A stretch of 64,000 bases of DNA from VXYK01 sp965214565 (GTDB lineage: Bacteria > Actinomycetota > Acidimicrobiia > Acidimicrobiales > Aldehydirespiratoraceae). The notes beneath the pieces were generated by a model. The model saw only the letters and a program-made list of their open reading frames with translations, ran no database searches and was not told the origin of the DNA. The stretch lies in NCBI GenBank assembly GCA_965214565.1, contig OZ243951.1:2108001-2172000 (forward strand), given 5' to 3'. Numbering within the stretch: position 1 is the stretch's first letter; each line of letters starts with the position of its first letter. This document shows positions 15,468 through 24,228 of this stretch, piece after piece. The position numbers and the translations under genes were made by a program.

Positions 15468-17174
15468 ACGGCGTTCCGTCTCGACCGTCTCGACCAGCGA
15501 GTCGGTGATGGCGTCGATCGGCATCCGTGTGGTGCCGCCCGTCGCCCGGGAAGTCAGTTCGACCTCCCCCTCGGCCAGTGCGCGGGGCCCGATCGTGACC
15601 CGGTAGGGAATGCCGATCAGTTCCGCGTCGGCGAACTTCACCCCCGCTCGTGCATCACGGTCGTCCAACAGTACGTCGACACCACGTGAGCGCAGCTCGT
15701 CGTACAGCGTTTCACCCGTTGTGACCGACGCCTCGTCCTTGCTGCTCACAATCGTGATCACGACCTCGAAAGGAGCGACGCCCACGGGCCACACCAGGCC
15801 CTTGTCGTCATGGTGCACCTCGGCCACCGCGGCGACGTTGCGGCCGATGCCGATGCCGTAGCTGCCCATCACCAGAGGCTTCTGTTCGCCGTTGGGGTCA
15901 AGCACGAGAGCCCCGAGCGCGTCCGAGTACTTGGTCCCCAGCTTGAAGATGTGGCCCGCCTCGATGCAGCGGACGATCTCGAGAGCGGAGCCGCAGTCCA
16001 GGCAGGGCTCACCGGCCTCGACCCTGCGCAGGTCGGTCCACTCGTCGACCGCGACGTCGCGGGCAATATCGACTCCAGACCAGTGCCAGTCGTCCTCGTT
16101 GGCACCGGTGGTGAGACCCCGGCGACCCTTCAGGGCCCGGTCACAGATGATCCGCAGCCCCTTCACGTCCACCGCACCGAGCGACCCGGGGTTGGCACCG
16201 AGGTGCTCAACTGTTTCCTGAGGACTGGCCGGACGAATGTCGACCGCGCCAGTGGAATCGGCCAGCTTCTGCATCTCGAGTTCGTGGTCGCCGCGCAGCA
16301 GAGCCAAGGTCACCTCACCGTCGAGCACCATCACCATGGTCTTGATCTGATGGACCGCGGGCGCGCCGCCCTCGATGGTCTCAAGCGCGGCGATGGTCCG
16401 TACACCAGGAGTCGGCAAGCGCACCAACTCGGAGAGGTCGCGGTCCTCAAGTTCGGCCAACCGGGCCTTGGCCCGTTCGGTGTTGGCCGCATAACCGCAG
16501 TTCCCGCAGATCGCCACGTCGTCCTCTCCGACGCTCGACGGGACCATGAACTCGGTTGATCCGGTGCCTCCCATCGCTCCCGATGAAGCCTCTACGGCGA
16601 TCGCCGGAAGCTCCAGAGCCTCGAAGATGCGCAGGTATGCGTCGTGGTGGACCTGAAAGCTGTGGTCGAGCCCCGCTTCGTCGATGTCGAACGAGTACGA
16701 GTCCTTCATGGCGAACTCTCGAACCCTCAGCAGGCCGCTCTTGGGGCGGGGCTCGTCACGGAACTTCGTCTGGATCTGGTACCAGGTCTGGGGCAGCGAC
16801 TTGTAGGAGGTGATCTCTGAGGCCACATCGGTGAAGATCTCCTCATGGGTCATCCCCAGGACGTTGTCGGCCCCCTTGCGATCGACGAGGCGAAACATCT
16901 CCTCGCCCACCGCATTCCAGCGCCCCGACCTCTTCCAGATCTCAGCGGGATGCATCGCCGGCAGCAGGAACTCCTGGGCACCGATGGCGTCCATCTCACG
17001 GCGCACGATGTCTGCAACCTTGTTGTGGACCCGCAGCCCGAGCGGCAGCAGCGAGTAGTGCCCTGAGTGCAGCTGGCGGATGAACCCTCCGCGGATCAGC
17101 AGTTTGTGGTTCGCCGCTTGGGCGTCGGCCGGCGGCTCGCGCAGGGTGGGCACGAAGAGGTTCGACCAGCGCAT
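15465..17174 (-). CDS. proS: Prolyl-tRNA synthetase (bacterial type with editing domain)
   Basis: Class II synthetase charging tRNA-Pro. The 569-residue length and domain order (catalytic, inserted editing domain, anticodon-binding) match bacterial ProS. Class II motifs include LPLGLRVHNKVADIVRREM, then FRDEPRPKSGLLRVREFAMKD (partly motif 2), and GSYGIGIGRNVAAVAEVHHD (motif 3). The anticodon-binding domain ends the protein. The ATG is 6 nt after TATCGT on the minus strand, consistent with a leaderless mRNA. It is divergent from fdhA. Confidence 0.97.
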   Translation of the reverse strand: MRWSNLFVPTLREPPADAQAANHKLLIRGGFIRQLHSGHYSLLPLGLRVHNKVADIVRREMDAIGAQEFLLPAMHPAEIWKRSGRWNAVGEEMFRLVDRKGADNVLGMTHEEIFTDVASEITSYKSLPQTWYQIQTKFRDEPRPKSGLLRVREFAMKDSYSFDIDEAGLDHSFQVHHDAYLRIFEALELPAIAVEASSGAMGGTGSTEFMVPSSVGEDDVAICGNCGYAANTERAKARLAELEDRDLSELVRLPTPGVRTIAALETIEGGAPAVHQIKTMVMVLDGEVTLALLRGDHELEMQKLADSTGAVDIRPASPQETVEHLGANPGSLGAVDVKGLRIICDRALKGRRGLTTGANEDDWHWSGVDIARDVAVDEWTDLRRVEAGEPCLDCGSALEIVRCIEAGHIFKLGTKYSDALGALVLDPNGEQKPLVMGSYGIGIGRNVAAVAEVHHDDKGLVWPVGVAPFEVVITIVSSKDEASVTTGETLYDELRSRGVDVLLDDRDARAGVKFADAELIGIPYRVTIGPRALAEGEVELTSRATGGTTRMPIDAITDSLVETVETERR

Positions 17175-17180
17175 TGAGCG

Positions 17181-17186
17181 ACGATA
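17181..17186 (-). promoter_or_regulatory. -10 box for leaderless proS transcript
   Basis: TATCGT on the minus strand is followed by 6 nt and the ATG at 17174. Confidence 0.45.
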
Positions 17187-17284
17187 TCCGAACCCTGGCT
17201 GCTACACGAACATTTGGCATCAACACGCTGCGCTGTGATGGGAGCGATGAATCAGCGCCGATTCAGATCCGAGGGTCGTACCTG

Positions 17285-17317
17285 TTCCGCATTGCGGTAT
17301 TGTTCCGATGTGGACAA
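17285..17317. promoter_or_regulatory. Paired IclR-type operators over the fdhA promoter
   Basis: TTCCGCATTGCGGTA (17285-17299) and TTGTTCCGATGTGGACAA (17300-17317) match the TTCCG-N5-CGGAA palindrome with some decay. Centres are 18 bp apart, as in the other paired sites. They overlap the -10 box and the presumed transcription start, so a bound protein would block transcription. Confidence 0.75.
17298..17303 (+). promoter_or_regulatory. -10 box for leaderless fdhA transcript
   Basis: TATTGT ends 6 nt before the GTG at 17310. This supports that GTG as the fdhA start and places it under the paired operators. Confidence 0.5.
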
Positions 17318-19379
17318 CGTCGGTGTAGAAGCCAGCGAAGCGAAGACCCTCTCAGAACCGACGGAACCTTCTCAACCGGCAGCCTCTCGACGGGGACCCA
17401 CCCGACAGGGACTCGGCCGCGGCAATCGTCGCCGGCGCTACGTCAAGACGTTGGAGCGGATCACCACTCCGATGGTGCGGGTGAACGGCGAACTGCGCGC
17501 CGCGACCTGGGACGAGGCACTCGACCGCGCGGCGCAAGGTCTCGCGCAGATCCGGGATCAGCACGGAGGCGAAGCCGTCGGTATGTTCAGCTGCTCGAAG
17601 TCGACCAACGAGATGAACTACGCCGCACAGAAGTTCATGCGCTGCGCAATGGGGTCCAACAACATCGACTCCTGTAATCGAACTTGACACGCACCCTCGG
17701 TCGTCGGTCTGGCGACAGTGTTCGGAGCAGGAGGGGGCACATCGTCGTACGCCGAGGTCGAGCAGACCGAACTGGTGCTGCTGTGGGGGTCCAACGCCCG
17801 AGAGGCCCATCCGATCTACTTTCATCACCTGCTCAAAGGACTCGACAACGGAGCGCGGATGTACGCGGTCGACCCGCGGCGCACGAGTTCAGCGAAGTTC
17901 GCGGACGCCTGGCTCGGACTCAACGTCGGCACCGACATAGCGCTGGCGAACGCCGTCGGACGTGAGATCATCGCGGCCGGGTTGCACGACACCGACTTCA
18001 TCGCCCGCTCCACGCAGGGCTTCGAAGAGTACACCGCAGCGGTCGAGGAGTACACGCTCGACAGAGCTGAGGAGATTACCGGAGTACCCGCCCACGCCAT
18101 CGCTGAGATGGCCCACGAATACGCCAGTGCAGACACCGCACAGATCCTCTGGACGCTGGGAATCACCGAGCACCACAACGCGGTCGAGAACGTCCTGTCA
18201 CTGTGCAACCTGGCACTGCTGACCGGACACGTCGGCCGTTGGGGATCGGGCCTGGTGCCCCTGCGCGGGCAGAACAACGTGCAGGGAGGGGGTGACATGG
18301 GCGCGCTGCCCAACAAGTTCCCCGGATTCCAGGACGTGGAGGACCCGGTGGCGCTCGCCAAGTTCGAGACCGCCTACAAAATGTCGCTACCGGACAAGCC
18401 CGGACTGCACCTCACGTTGATGTTCGAGGCGATGGAACAGGGCGCGATCAAGGGCCTCTACGTGATCGGTGAGAACCCCGCCGACTCAGAAGCCGACGTG
18501 GCACACGCCCGCAAGCTGCTCGACGGTCTCGACATCCTCGTCGTGCAGGACATCCTGATGACCCGAACCGCAGAGATGGCCGACGTCGTGCTGCCCGCGG
18601 CGGTGGGCTGGGCCGAGTCGGAGGGGACGGTCACTTCCTCGGAGAGACGGGTGCAACGGGTGCGCGCCGCGGTCCCACCACCCGGAGAGGCCCGCCAGGA
18701 CACAGACATCATCGGCGACCTCGCCAAGCGTCTCGGAGTCGACTGGGGTGACCCGACACCCGAAGACCTGTGGGACGAACTGCGCTCGTTGTCGCCGCTG
18801 CACGCCGGGATGAGTTGGGACCGCCTGGAATCGGAGGGCGGACTCCAATGGCCCTGCAGAGACGAAGACGACCCCGGCAGCGCTTTCCTCCACGGCTGGC
18901 TGTGGGCCGACGACCTTGAGGGCCGCGACCCGGCGCCGTTCAGTGTGTGCCACCACGAAGGCCCCAAGGAACAGCTCAGTGATGAGTTCCCGCTTCGGCT
19001 CACAACCGGACGGGCGCTCGACAGCTACAACACCGGCGTGCAGTCGGGAGGGTTCGCCTCGCCGATCCGCTACGGCGACGGGGTCGACATGAATCCCGCC
19101 GATGCCGAACAGCTCGGAATCAGCGACGGCGACCGGGTTCGCATGTGTTCACCCCGCGGCTCGGTCGAGACCTGCGTGCGGATCCAGCCAGACATACCCA
19201 GGGGCCTCACGTTCACCACATTCCATTTTCCCGAGCTGGTCGACGTCAACCAGCTGACCAACCCCGAATGGGACCGACGCTCAGGCACCGCCGAGTTCAA
19301 AGCCGCGGCCGTGAGGATCGAACGCATGGAGGGGCAGATTCCCAGCCCCGACCCGGCAGCCAGACTCGCTGATGGCTGA
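17310..19379 (+). CDS. fdhA: Formate dehydrogenase catalytic subunit, selenocysteine-containing, lacking its [4Fe-4S] domain
   Basis: Molybdopterin bis-MGD oxidoreductase that oxidises formate to CO2. The reading frame has one in-frame TGA at 17685-17687 and stays open in the same frame on both sides. The context is SCNRT-U-HAPSVVGLATVFG, matching the Sec-His active site of FdhF-type enzymes, so Sec126 is inferred; a hairpin resembling the E. coli fdhF SECIS follows. The protein is 689 residues including Sec. It lacks the N-terminal Cys-rich [4Fe-4S] domain normally preceding RLTTPLIR-like sequence and starts close to ERITTPMVRVNGEL; that domain is at the end of fdhC. The GTG start is chosen because TATTGT lies 6 nt upstream. 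It overlaps fdhB by 8 bp. Confidence 0.92.
17685..17716 (+). promoter_or_regulatory. UGA selenocysteine codon and bacterial SECIS-like hairpin
   Basis: After the UGA (17685-17687) and a 12-nt gap comes a stem GUCGUC (17700-17705) and GGCGAC (17711-17716) closing a GGUCU loop. One U-G pair interrupts five Watson-Crick pairs. The E. coli fdhF SECIS has the same GGUCU apical loop at about 11 nt from its UGA. This is the expected SelB-binding element. Confidence 0.82.
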
Positions 19380-21150
19380 CCTTTTTATCGGCGACGACAC
19401 AGCCGACGAGATTGAGACCGCCGCGGTAACCGCTGCGGTGGGGACGCCCACTGCGGTCGTGCGCGAGAGCGAGCGTCTCGTCTATGGAGGCGTCCACCGT
19501 CGCCGTGACCACCGCCACCTGCTGCTCCCGGCTCTCCACGCGTTGCAGAATGCCAAGGGTTGGATCAGCCCGGGCGGCCTCAACCATGTTTGTGAAGTGC
19601 TCCAGGTTCCGCCGGCGGAGGCTTACGGTGTCGCCACGTTCTATGAGATGTTCCGCCTCGACGAGCCCGAACTCGGACCTGAGACCACCCATGTCACCCA
19701 TGTCTGCGTCGATGCGGCCTGCCAGATCGCCGGCAACGATGAGCTGATCGCCGAGCTTGAAGCGCGCGGGCACCATGTCCACCGCTCACCCTGCCTGGGA
19801 CAGTGCGAGCGGGCTCCTGCACAGTTCCACCAGGGAATTGGCAGGCCCGATGCTGTCCCGGCCGATGCTGTCGAGGTTGCCGTGAAGATCCCGCAACAGG
19901 GGGATCCGTCGCTTCGGTTGCTGCGCAATGTCGGTGTCGTCGACCCCACCTCGCTGGACGCCTACCGGGCCAACGGCGGTTATCGGGCGCTTGCACGAGC
20001 CATCGAGATGGGGCCTGTTGCGGTGTGTGCGGCGGTGGCCGACTCCGGGCTCTCAGGCCGGGGTGGGGCGGCATTTCCGACGGGTGTGAAATGGCGGGCC
20101 GTGGCCGCGGAGCAGGGGCGGCCCAAACATGTCGTGGCCAACTGCGATGAATCCGAGCCGGGCACGTTCAAGGACCGGGTGGTGATGGAGCAGGACCCCT
20201 TCGCGGTGATCGAGTCGCTCACGCTGGCGGGTTTCGCGACGGGTGCCGAGAACGGCTGGATCTACATTCGCGGCGAGTATCCGTTGGCCACGGCGAGGCT
20301 CGAGAATGCTGTGAGCCAGGCCCGTGAGGCGGGGCTGCTGGGCGTTGACGCGGCCGGTTCGGGGCACAGTTTCGACATCGAGATTCGTCGTGGCGCCGGT
20401 GCTTACATCTGTGGTGAGGAAACCGCTCTGTTCGCTTCGCTCGAGGGTTTCAGGGGTGAGCCGCGCAGCAAGCCGCCGTTCCCGACCACGCATGGGCTGT
20501 TCTCAGAGCCGACCGCGATCAACAACCCGGAGACGCTGATCAATACGCTCGACATCGTGATCAACGGCCCGGAGGACTATCGCAGCAGGGGGACCGAGCG
20601 TTCGCCCGGAACGAAGCTGCTGTGTTTGAGCGGCCGGGTCTCCAATCCGGGACTGTACGAGGTCGAGTTCGGCACGACGCTGGGGGAAGTGCTCGAACTG
20701 GCCGGACCGTTGACAGGCAACGGCAGCCTGGCGGCGGTGCTGATGGGTGGCGCTGCGGGTTCGTTCGTCGGCCCTGATGCGCTCGACATGCCGCTCACGC
20801 TGGAGGACACGCGTGAACGCGGCACGACACTGGGTTCGGGTGTGGTGATGGTGTTCACCGATGAGATCGACATGGTCGATGTTGCAGTGCGCATCGCCGA
20901 GTTCTTCCGCAACGAGTCGTGCGGTCAGTGCGTGCCGTGCCGGGTCGGCACTGTCCGCCAGCATGAGACGATGGTGCAGATACAGGCGAAGGGTTCTTTG
21001 TCGGCTCAGCGCCGCAACCTCGTCGACGACATCGCCGAGGTGATGGTCGACGCTTCCATCTGCGGACTCGGCCACACCGCGGCTTCTGCAATCAATTCTG
21101 CTATGGCCCTTGGCCTGTTACCCGAAGGGGCTCGCGATGACGATCACTGA
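19372..21150 (+). CDS. fdhB: Formate dehydrogenase NADH-binding subunit (NuoE-NuoF fusion)
   Basis: Diaphorase subunit that passes electrons from formate to NAD+. The 592 residues fuse a NuoE-like [2Fe-2S] thioredoxin-fold domain (Cys112, Cys117, Cys141, Cys145; HVCVDAACQIAG and SPCLGQCERAP) to a NuoF-like FMN/NAD domain (SGRGGAAFPTGVKW, CDESEPGTFKDR, GAGAYICGEETAL) with a C-terminal [4Fe-4S] site (Cys517, Cys520, Cys523, Cys564 in ESCGQCVPCRVGT). This is the layout of FdsB/HndC-type subunits. It overlaps fdhA by 8 bp and fdhC by 14 bp. Confidence 0.94.
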   Translation: MADLFIGDDTADEIETAAVTAAVGTPTAVVRESERLVYGGVHRRRDHRHLLLPALHALQNAKGWISPGGLNHVCEVLQVPPAEAYGVATFYEMFRLDEPELGPETTHVTHVCVDAACQIAGNDELIAELEARGHHVHRSPCLGQCERAPAQFHQGIGRPDAVPADAVEVAVKIPQQGDPSLRLLRNVGVVDPTSLDAYRANGGYRALARAIEMGPVAVCAAVADSGLSGRGGAAFPTGVKWRAVAAEQGRPKHVVANCDESEPGTFKDRVVMEQDPFAVIESLTLAGFATGAENGWIYIRGEYPLATARLENAVSQAREAGLLGVDAAGSGHSFDIEIRRGAGAYICGEETALFASLEGFRGEPRSKPPFPTTHGLFSEPTAINNPETLINTLDIVINGPEDYRSRGTERSPGTKLLCLSGRVSNPGLYEVEFGTTLGEVLELAGPLTGNGSLAAVLMGGAAGSFVGPDALDMPLTLEDTRERGTTLGSGVVMVFTDEIDMVDVAVRIAEFFRNESCGQCVPCRVGTVRQHETMVQIQAKGSLSAQRRNLVDDIAEVMVDASICGLGHTAASAINSAMALGLLPEGARDDDH

Positions 21151-22000
21151 AGTGAGTGTGAGTCTCACCATCGACGGACAGGCCGTCTCTGTTCCTGAGG
21201 GCACTTCGATCCATATGGCCTGTGAGTCGGCGGGGATCGAGACGCCGACTCTGTGCTGGGCCGAGAACCTCACCCCGGTCAACGCCTGTCGGGTGTGTGT
21301 GGTGGAGGTGGAGGGGTCGCGGGCTCTTGTGCCTTCGTGCGCGCGTGCGGTGGAGGATCAGATGGTGGTGCAGACCGACTCGCCCCGGGTGCGTCACAGC
21401 CGCAGGATGGTGCTTGAGTTTTTGGGTTCGAGCGTTGATTTGAGTCAGGCGACCGATTTGGCGCAGTGGATGCGTCGCTACGGCGCGGACCCGGGTCGCT
21501 ACGACCAGCCGGGCCTGCCTGCTGAGCGGGTCTGTGAGGAGCCGAAGATCCAGGACGACCTCTACATCCGCGACTATGACAAGTGTGTGTTGTGTTACAA
21601 GTGTGTGGAGGCTTGTGGTGACGATGCGCAGCACACGTTCGCGATCGCGGTGAGCGGACGGGGTTTCGACGCACGGATCTCCACGGAGTTCGACACTGTG
21701 CTGCCCGATTCGGCGTGTGTCTATTGCGGGAACTGCATCGGTGTGTGTCCGACGGGTGCGATCCAGTTCAAGACCGAGTTCGACATGCGCGCGGCGGGGG
21801 AGTGGCGGCCCGACGATCAGGAGGTCACCACGACTGTTTGTTCGTTCTGTGGTGTTGGCTGCAATCTCGAGTTGCACACTCAAGACGACCGGATCGTGAA
21901 GGTGACCTCACCCGCAGACCATTCCGTGACCCACGGCCACCTCTGCATCAAAGGCCGTTTCGGCTGGCAGTACGTCCAACCCCCCACCCGCAAACACTGA
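21137..22000 (+). CDS. fdhC: Formate dehydrogenase iron-sulfur subunit carrying the detached Mo-site [4Fe-4S] domain
   Basis: A 287-residue NuoG-like electron-wire protein. In order: [2Fe-2S] ferredoxin domain (Cys40, Cys51, Cys54, Cys68), two [4Fe-4S] clusters (Cys150/153/156/160 and Cys194/197/200/204) and then the molybdopterin-oxidoreductase Fe4S4 domain (Cys235, Cys238, Cys242, Cys270; VCSFCGVGCNLEL and HLCIKGRFGWQYV). In FdsA-type enzymes this whole segment is the N-terminus of the catalytic subunit. Here the chain stops at QPPTRKH, where the catalytic domain would continue, and that remainder is fdhA, two genes upstream. The ATG (21137) overlaps the fdhB end. The 3' end is duplicated twice downstream. 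Confidence 0.88.
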   Translation: MTITEVSVSLTIDGQAVSVPEGTSIHMACESAGIETPTLCWAENLTPVNACRVCVVEVEGSRALVPSCARAVEDQMVVQTDSPRVRHSRRMVLEFLGSSVDLSQATDLAQWMRRYGADPGRYDQPGLPAERVCEEPKIQDDLYIRDYDKCVLCYKCVEACGDDAQHTFAIAVSGRGFDARISTEFDTVLPDSACVYCGNCIGVCPTGAIQFKTEFDMRAAGEWRPDDQEVTTTVCSFCGVGCNLELHTQDDRIVKVTSPADHSVTHGHLCIKGRFGWQYVQPPTRKH

Positions 22001-22093
22001 ACGCACCCGGATGGTGGGCTTGCTGCCTTCGGGCGTGCCTATTCCATCCAGACGGCGTGGGTTATACGGTCGGCGATGACAGAGAATTCGCCG
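21892..22093 (+). repeat. Direct repeat R1: fdhC 3' end plus a relic of the lipoprotein gene end
   Basis: A stretch of 202 bp that recurs without indels and with few substitutions at 24027-24228. It spans the last 109 bp of fdhC and the following spacer. Read on the minus strand, 22039-22093 encodes GEFSVIADRITHAVWME-stop, a relic of the C-terminus of the lipoprotein encoded at 24174-25451. R1 and R2 flank the AlbA/Schlafen-type gene. Confidence 0.85.
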
Positions 22094-22118
22094 TCCCCGC
22101 TCCGACGCGTAGAGCCGG

Positions 22119-23897
22119 TTAAGGGCTCCGGTAGTCGAGCAGTGACGAGCGTCCTTCGATGGCTGCCACGGTGACCATCAGGACCTGTCCGTTCGAATCT
22201 TGGAGCCGAAGCTGCTCAGTCCCAGGGACGAAACGCGCTGGCTGCGGCAGGCCATCGTTGATCGCGACATTGTCCGCGTACAGATAGGTGCGGTCGTGGG
22301 TGTCGCGAATGGGGTTCAACCGGCCCGCCAGACCCGGCAAGTTCCCGGTCGATTCCGCGAACACCACTGACCCACCGTCGCGTGCTTCGGTCAACTCCAC
22401 GGCTAGGGATCGTTGCGCGGGCACCCAGTCGCGCTCGAGGTGGGCGGCGTAACCCTCGCACGCCACGAACACGGTCATCGGAAGCTCAGCCGAATACAAC
22501 TCCAGCAGCGCTTCGCCGTGTGCATCGGTCGCGGCACGCCTCCAAGTCTTGTTCGGGAACAGTGCAAGCACCGTCACTCCCTCCAGCGGTGTGCCGGCGC
22601 ACCTCACAGTGACAATGGGGGTCGCGGGTTCTGCTGGAAGAGGTGCTGCTGGAATCGTCAAGCACAACTCGTGGCCATCAAGCAGACGGTAGGTCGGCAG
22701 TTCGCCCGTGAGTGCCTGGGTCTCGCGCCTGATGATGGCCACACCGTCACCTCTGCGCTCCATGAAATAGCGCCGTGCTGCGGTATCAATGTCGCTCGCG
22801 TCGAGCCGCCCGAAGACCGATGTCAACAGTTCGTTACGAGTCGCTTGCCGCTCGCCCATACTGTCGACACTCAAGCTGTTCGGCAGTGATCCGGGCGAGC
22901 ACAGTTCAAGACGGTCCGAGAATATCGACAAGCGAATCCTGCTGGCGCGCAGCGAATAGTCGCGGTGCACCACAGCATTCACGACCGCTTCGAAGACCGC
23001 CTGAAGGCTGTACTCGGGCAGGTCTTCCCTCGCCGGATCCTTCCGAGCACTGACCCGCATATTTCGCTGCACAAAGAGAATCGCATCACGGATCTGGCGG
23101 TCGAGCGGACCGTCGATGATATGCGCATCAAGCTGTCCCGACGAGCGGTCAGCGCCACGGTAACGCACCGCCGAGATCGCCGCCGCGGCGATCAGCTGCC
23201 CGGGCTGGCGAGTGCACATCAATGCCCCCGCTACCGAGACGCGCATCTCGCCGGTCTCGTCTCGCGTGAGCAGGCCCAGCTTGGCAAGGCCGACCTGCGG
23301 ATCTACCAAACCATCGTCGCTGAGCAGCGGCCGCCAAAGATCTTCGTCAAGCGTGGAGAAGCCGGTTTCGGCTACCGGTTGGTGGTCGAACCCCACAGAC
23401 AGGGCCTGACCACGGCGTTGCGCGAGTCGCAGGCGCTCTTCAGGCAACAACGGCTCCTTGGCAGCGCCAACACGCTGGAATGCACCACCGGGGCTATCGT
23501 GCTGTGTGTCACCGCGAGGCACCGCAACCAGCAGAAAGGCCCGACCCCTCAACTCTCTGCGGTAGGTCTGCACACGAACCGGCGGTTTCACGCTGTCAAC
23601 ACTGACTTCGCGAACCGCTTGTTCGACCATGTCGAGTTGCGCCCGTGACATCCCAGTGGCTTCACCTTCATCGGTGACCCCCAACAGCATCACACCGCCT
23701 TCAGAGTTCGCGAACGCCCCGATCTCGTCAGCCCAAGTGTCACGCTCACGCTTGATGACTCGCCTGCTGGTGCTGAACGCTACTTCCTTGAACTCCCAAG
23801 TGCTGTCCTCGCCGAGCCGGATGTGGCGCTCAACCACATCATCGGGAAACGGCAGGTCCACCGCGTGAGGGTCTGTGGTCGCGTCATCGCTCATCAT
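22119..23897 (-). CDS. AlbA/Schlafen-type putative nucleic-acid-binding ATPase with extra C-terminal domain
   Basis: A 592-residue protein. The N-terminal AlbA_2 (Schlafen-like) domain is shown by EDSTWEFKEVAFS and GAFANSEGGVMLLGVTDEG (about 28-75). The middle has an HATPase_c_4-type region, AVFEAVVNAVVHRDYS followed by LSIFSDRLELCSPGSLPNS. From about residue 420 there is an Ig or carboxypeptidase-regulatory-like stretch (TVRCAGTPLEGVTVLALF, then DAHGEALLELY) and an unrecognised end. Such proteins are annotated as transcriptional regulators or defence-associated; no activity can be assigned here. It is a single gene lying between two 202-bp direct repeats, which points to insertion into a fdhC/lipoprotein junction. 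Confidence 0.8.
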   Translation of the reverse strand: MMSDDATTDPHAVDLPFPDDVVERHIRLGEDSTWEFKEVAFSTSRRVIKRERDTWADEIGAFANSEGGVMLLGVTDEGEATGMSRAQLDMVEQAVREVSVDSVKPPVRVQTYRRELRGRAFLLVAVPRGDTQHDSPGGAFQRVGAAKEPLLPEERLRLAQRRGQALSVGFDHQPVAETGFSTLDEDLWRPLLSDDGLVDPQVGLAKLGLLTRDETGEMRVSVAGALMCTRQPGQLIAAAAISAVRYRGADRSSGQLDAHIIDGPLDRQIRDAILFVQRNMRVSARKDPAREDLPEYSLQAVFEAVVNAVVHRDYSLRASRIRLSIFSDRLELCSPGSLPNSLSVDSMGERQATRNELLTSVFGRLDASDIDTAARRYFMERRGDGVAIIRRETQALTGELPTYRLLDGHELCLTIPAAPLPAEPATPIVTVRCAGTPLEGVTVLALFPNKTWRRAATDAHGEALLELYSAELPMTVFVACEGYAAHLERDWVPAQRSLAVELTEARDGGSVVFAESTGNLPGLAGRLNPIRDTHDRTYLYADNVAINDGLPQPARFVPGTEQLRLQDSNGQVLMVTVAAIEGRSSLLDYRSP

Positions 23898-24026
23898 TTA
23901 CCTGCCCCGAAGGGTTCCCAGCATACCCGACACCGTCCGCGAAGCAGTCAAGATCCAGGATGCTACCGGCCCATACCGCGACAGTCAGTTCCGTCTAGGT
24001 GTCATCCTCCTGCGTGTGTCGTTGAA

Positions 24027-24228
24027 GATCGTGAAGGTCACTTCACCCGCGGACCACTCCGTCGCCCACGGACACCTCTGCATCAAAGGCCGTTTCGGCT
24101 GGCAGTACGTCCAACCCCCCACCCGCAAACACTGAACGCACCCGGATGGTGGGCTTGCTCCCTTCGGGCGTGCCTATTCCATCCAGACGGCGTGGGTGAT
24201 GCCGTCGGCGATGACAGAGAATTCGCCG
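24027..24228 (+). repeat. Direct repeat R2: second copy of the fdhC 3' end
   Basis: Matches R1 at a constant offset of 2135 bp. It holds a 36-codon relic of the fdhC end (KVTSPADHSVAHGHLCIKG, then RFGWQYVQPPTRKH-stop) and the intact 3' end of the lipoprotein gene. No promoter or start codon for the fdhC relic. The 128 bp before it (23898-24026) hold nothing I recognise. Confidence 0.85.

Noticed and set aside
17214..19379. fdhA as two separate genes or a pseudogene broken by a TGA
   Set aside because: Both sides are in one frame, the codon sits at the known Sec position followed by His, and a SECIS-like hairpin follows.
21101..21883. A long antisense frame opposite fdhC
   Set aside because: Low-complexity His/Arg/Thr composition, no start signal; a shadow of a high-GC gene.
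22094..24026. Transposon insertion carrying the AlbA gene
   Set aside because: No transposase and no short terminal inverted repeats; the flanking repeats are about 200 bp, too long for target-site duplications.
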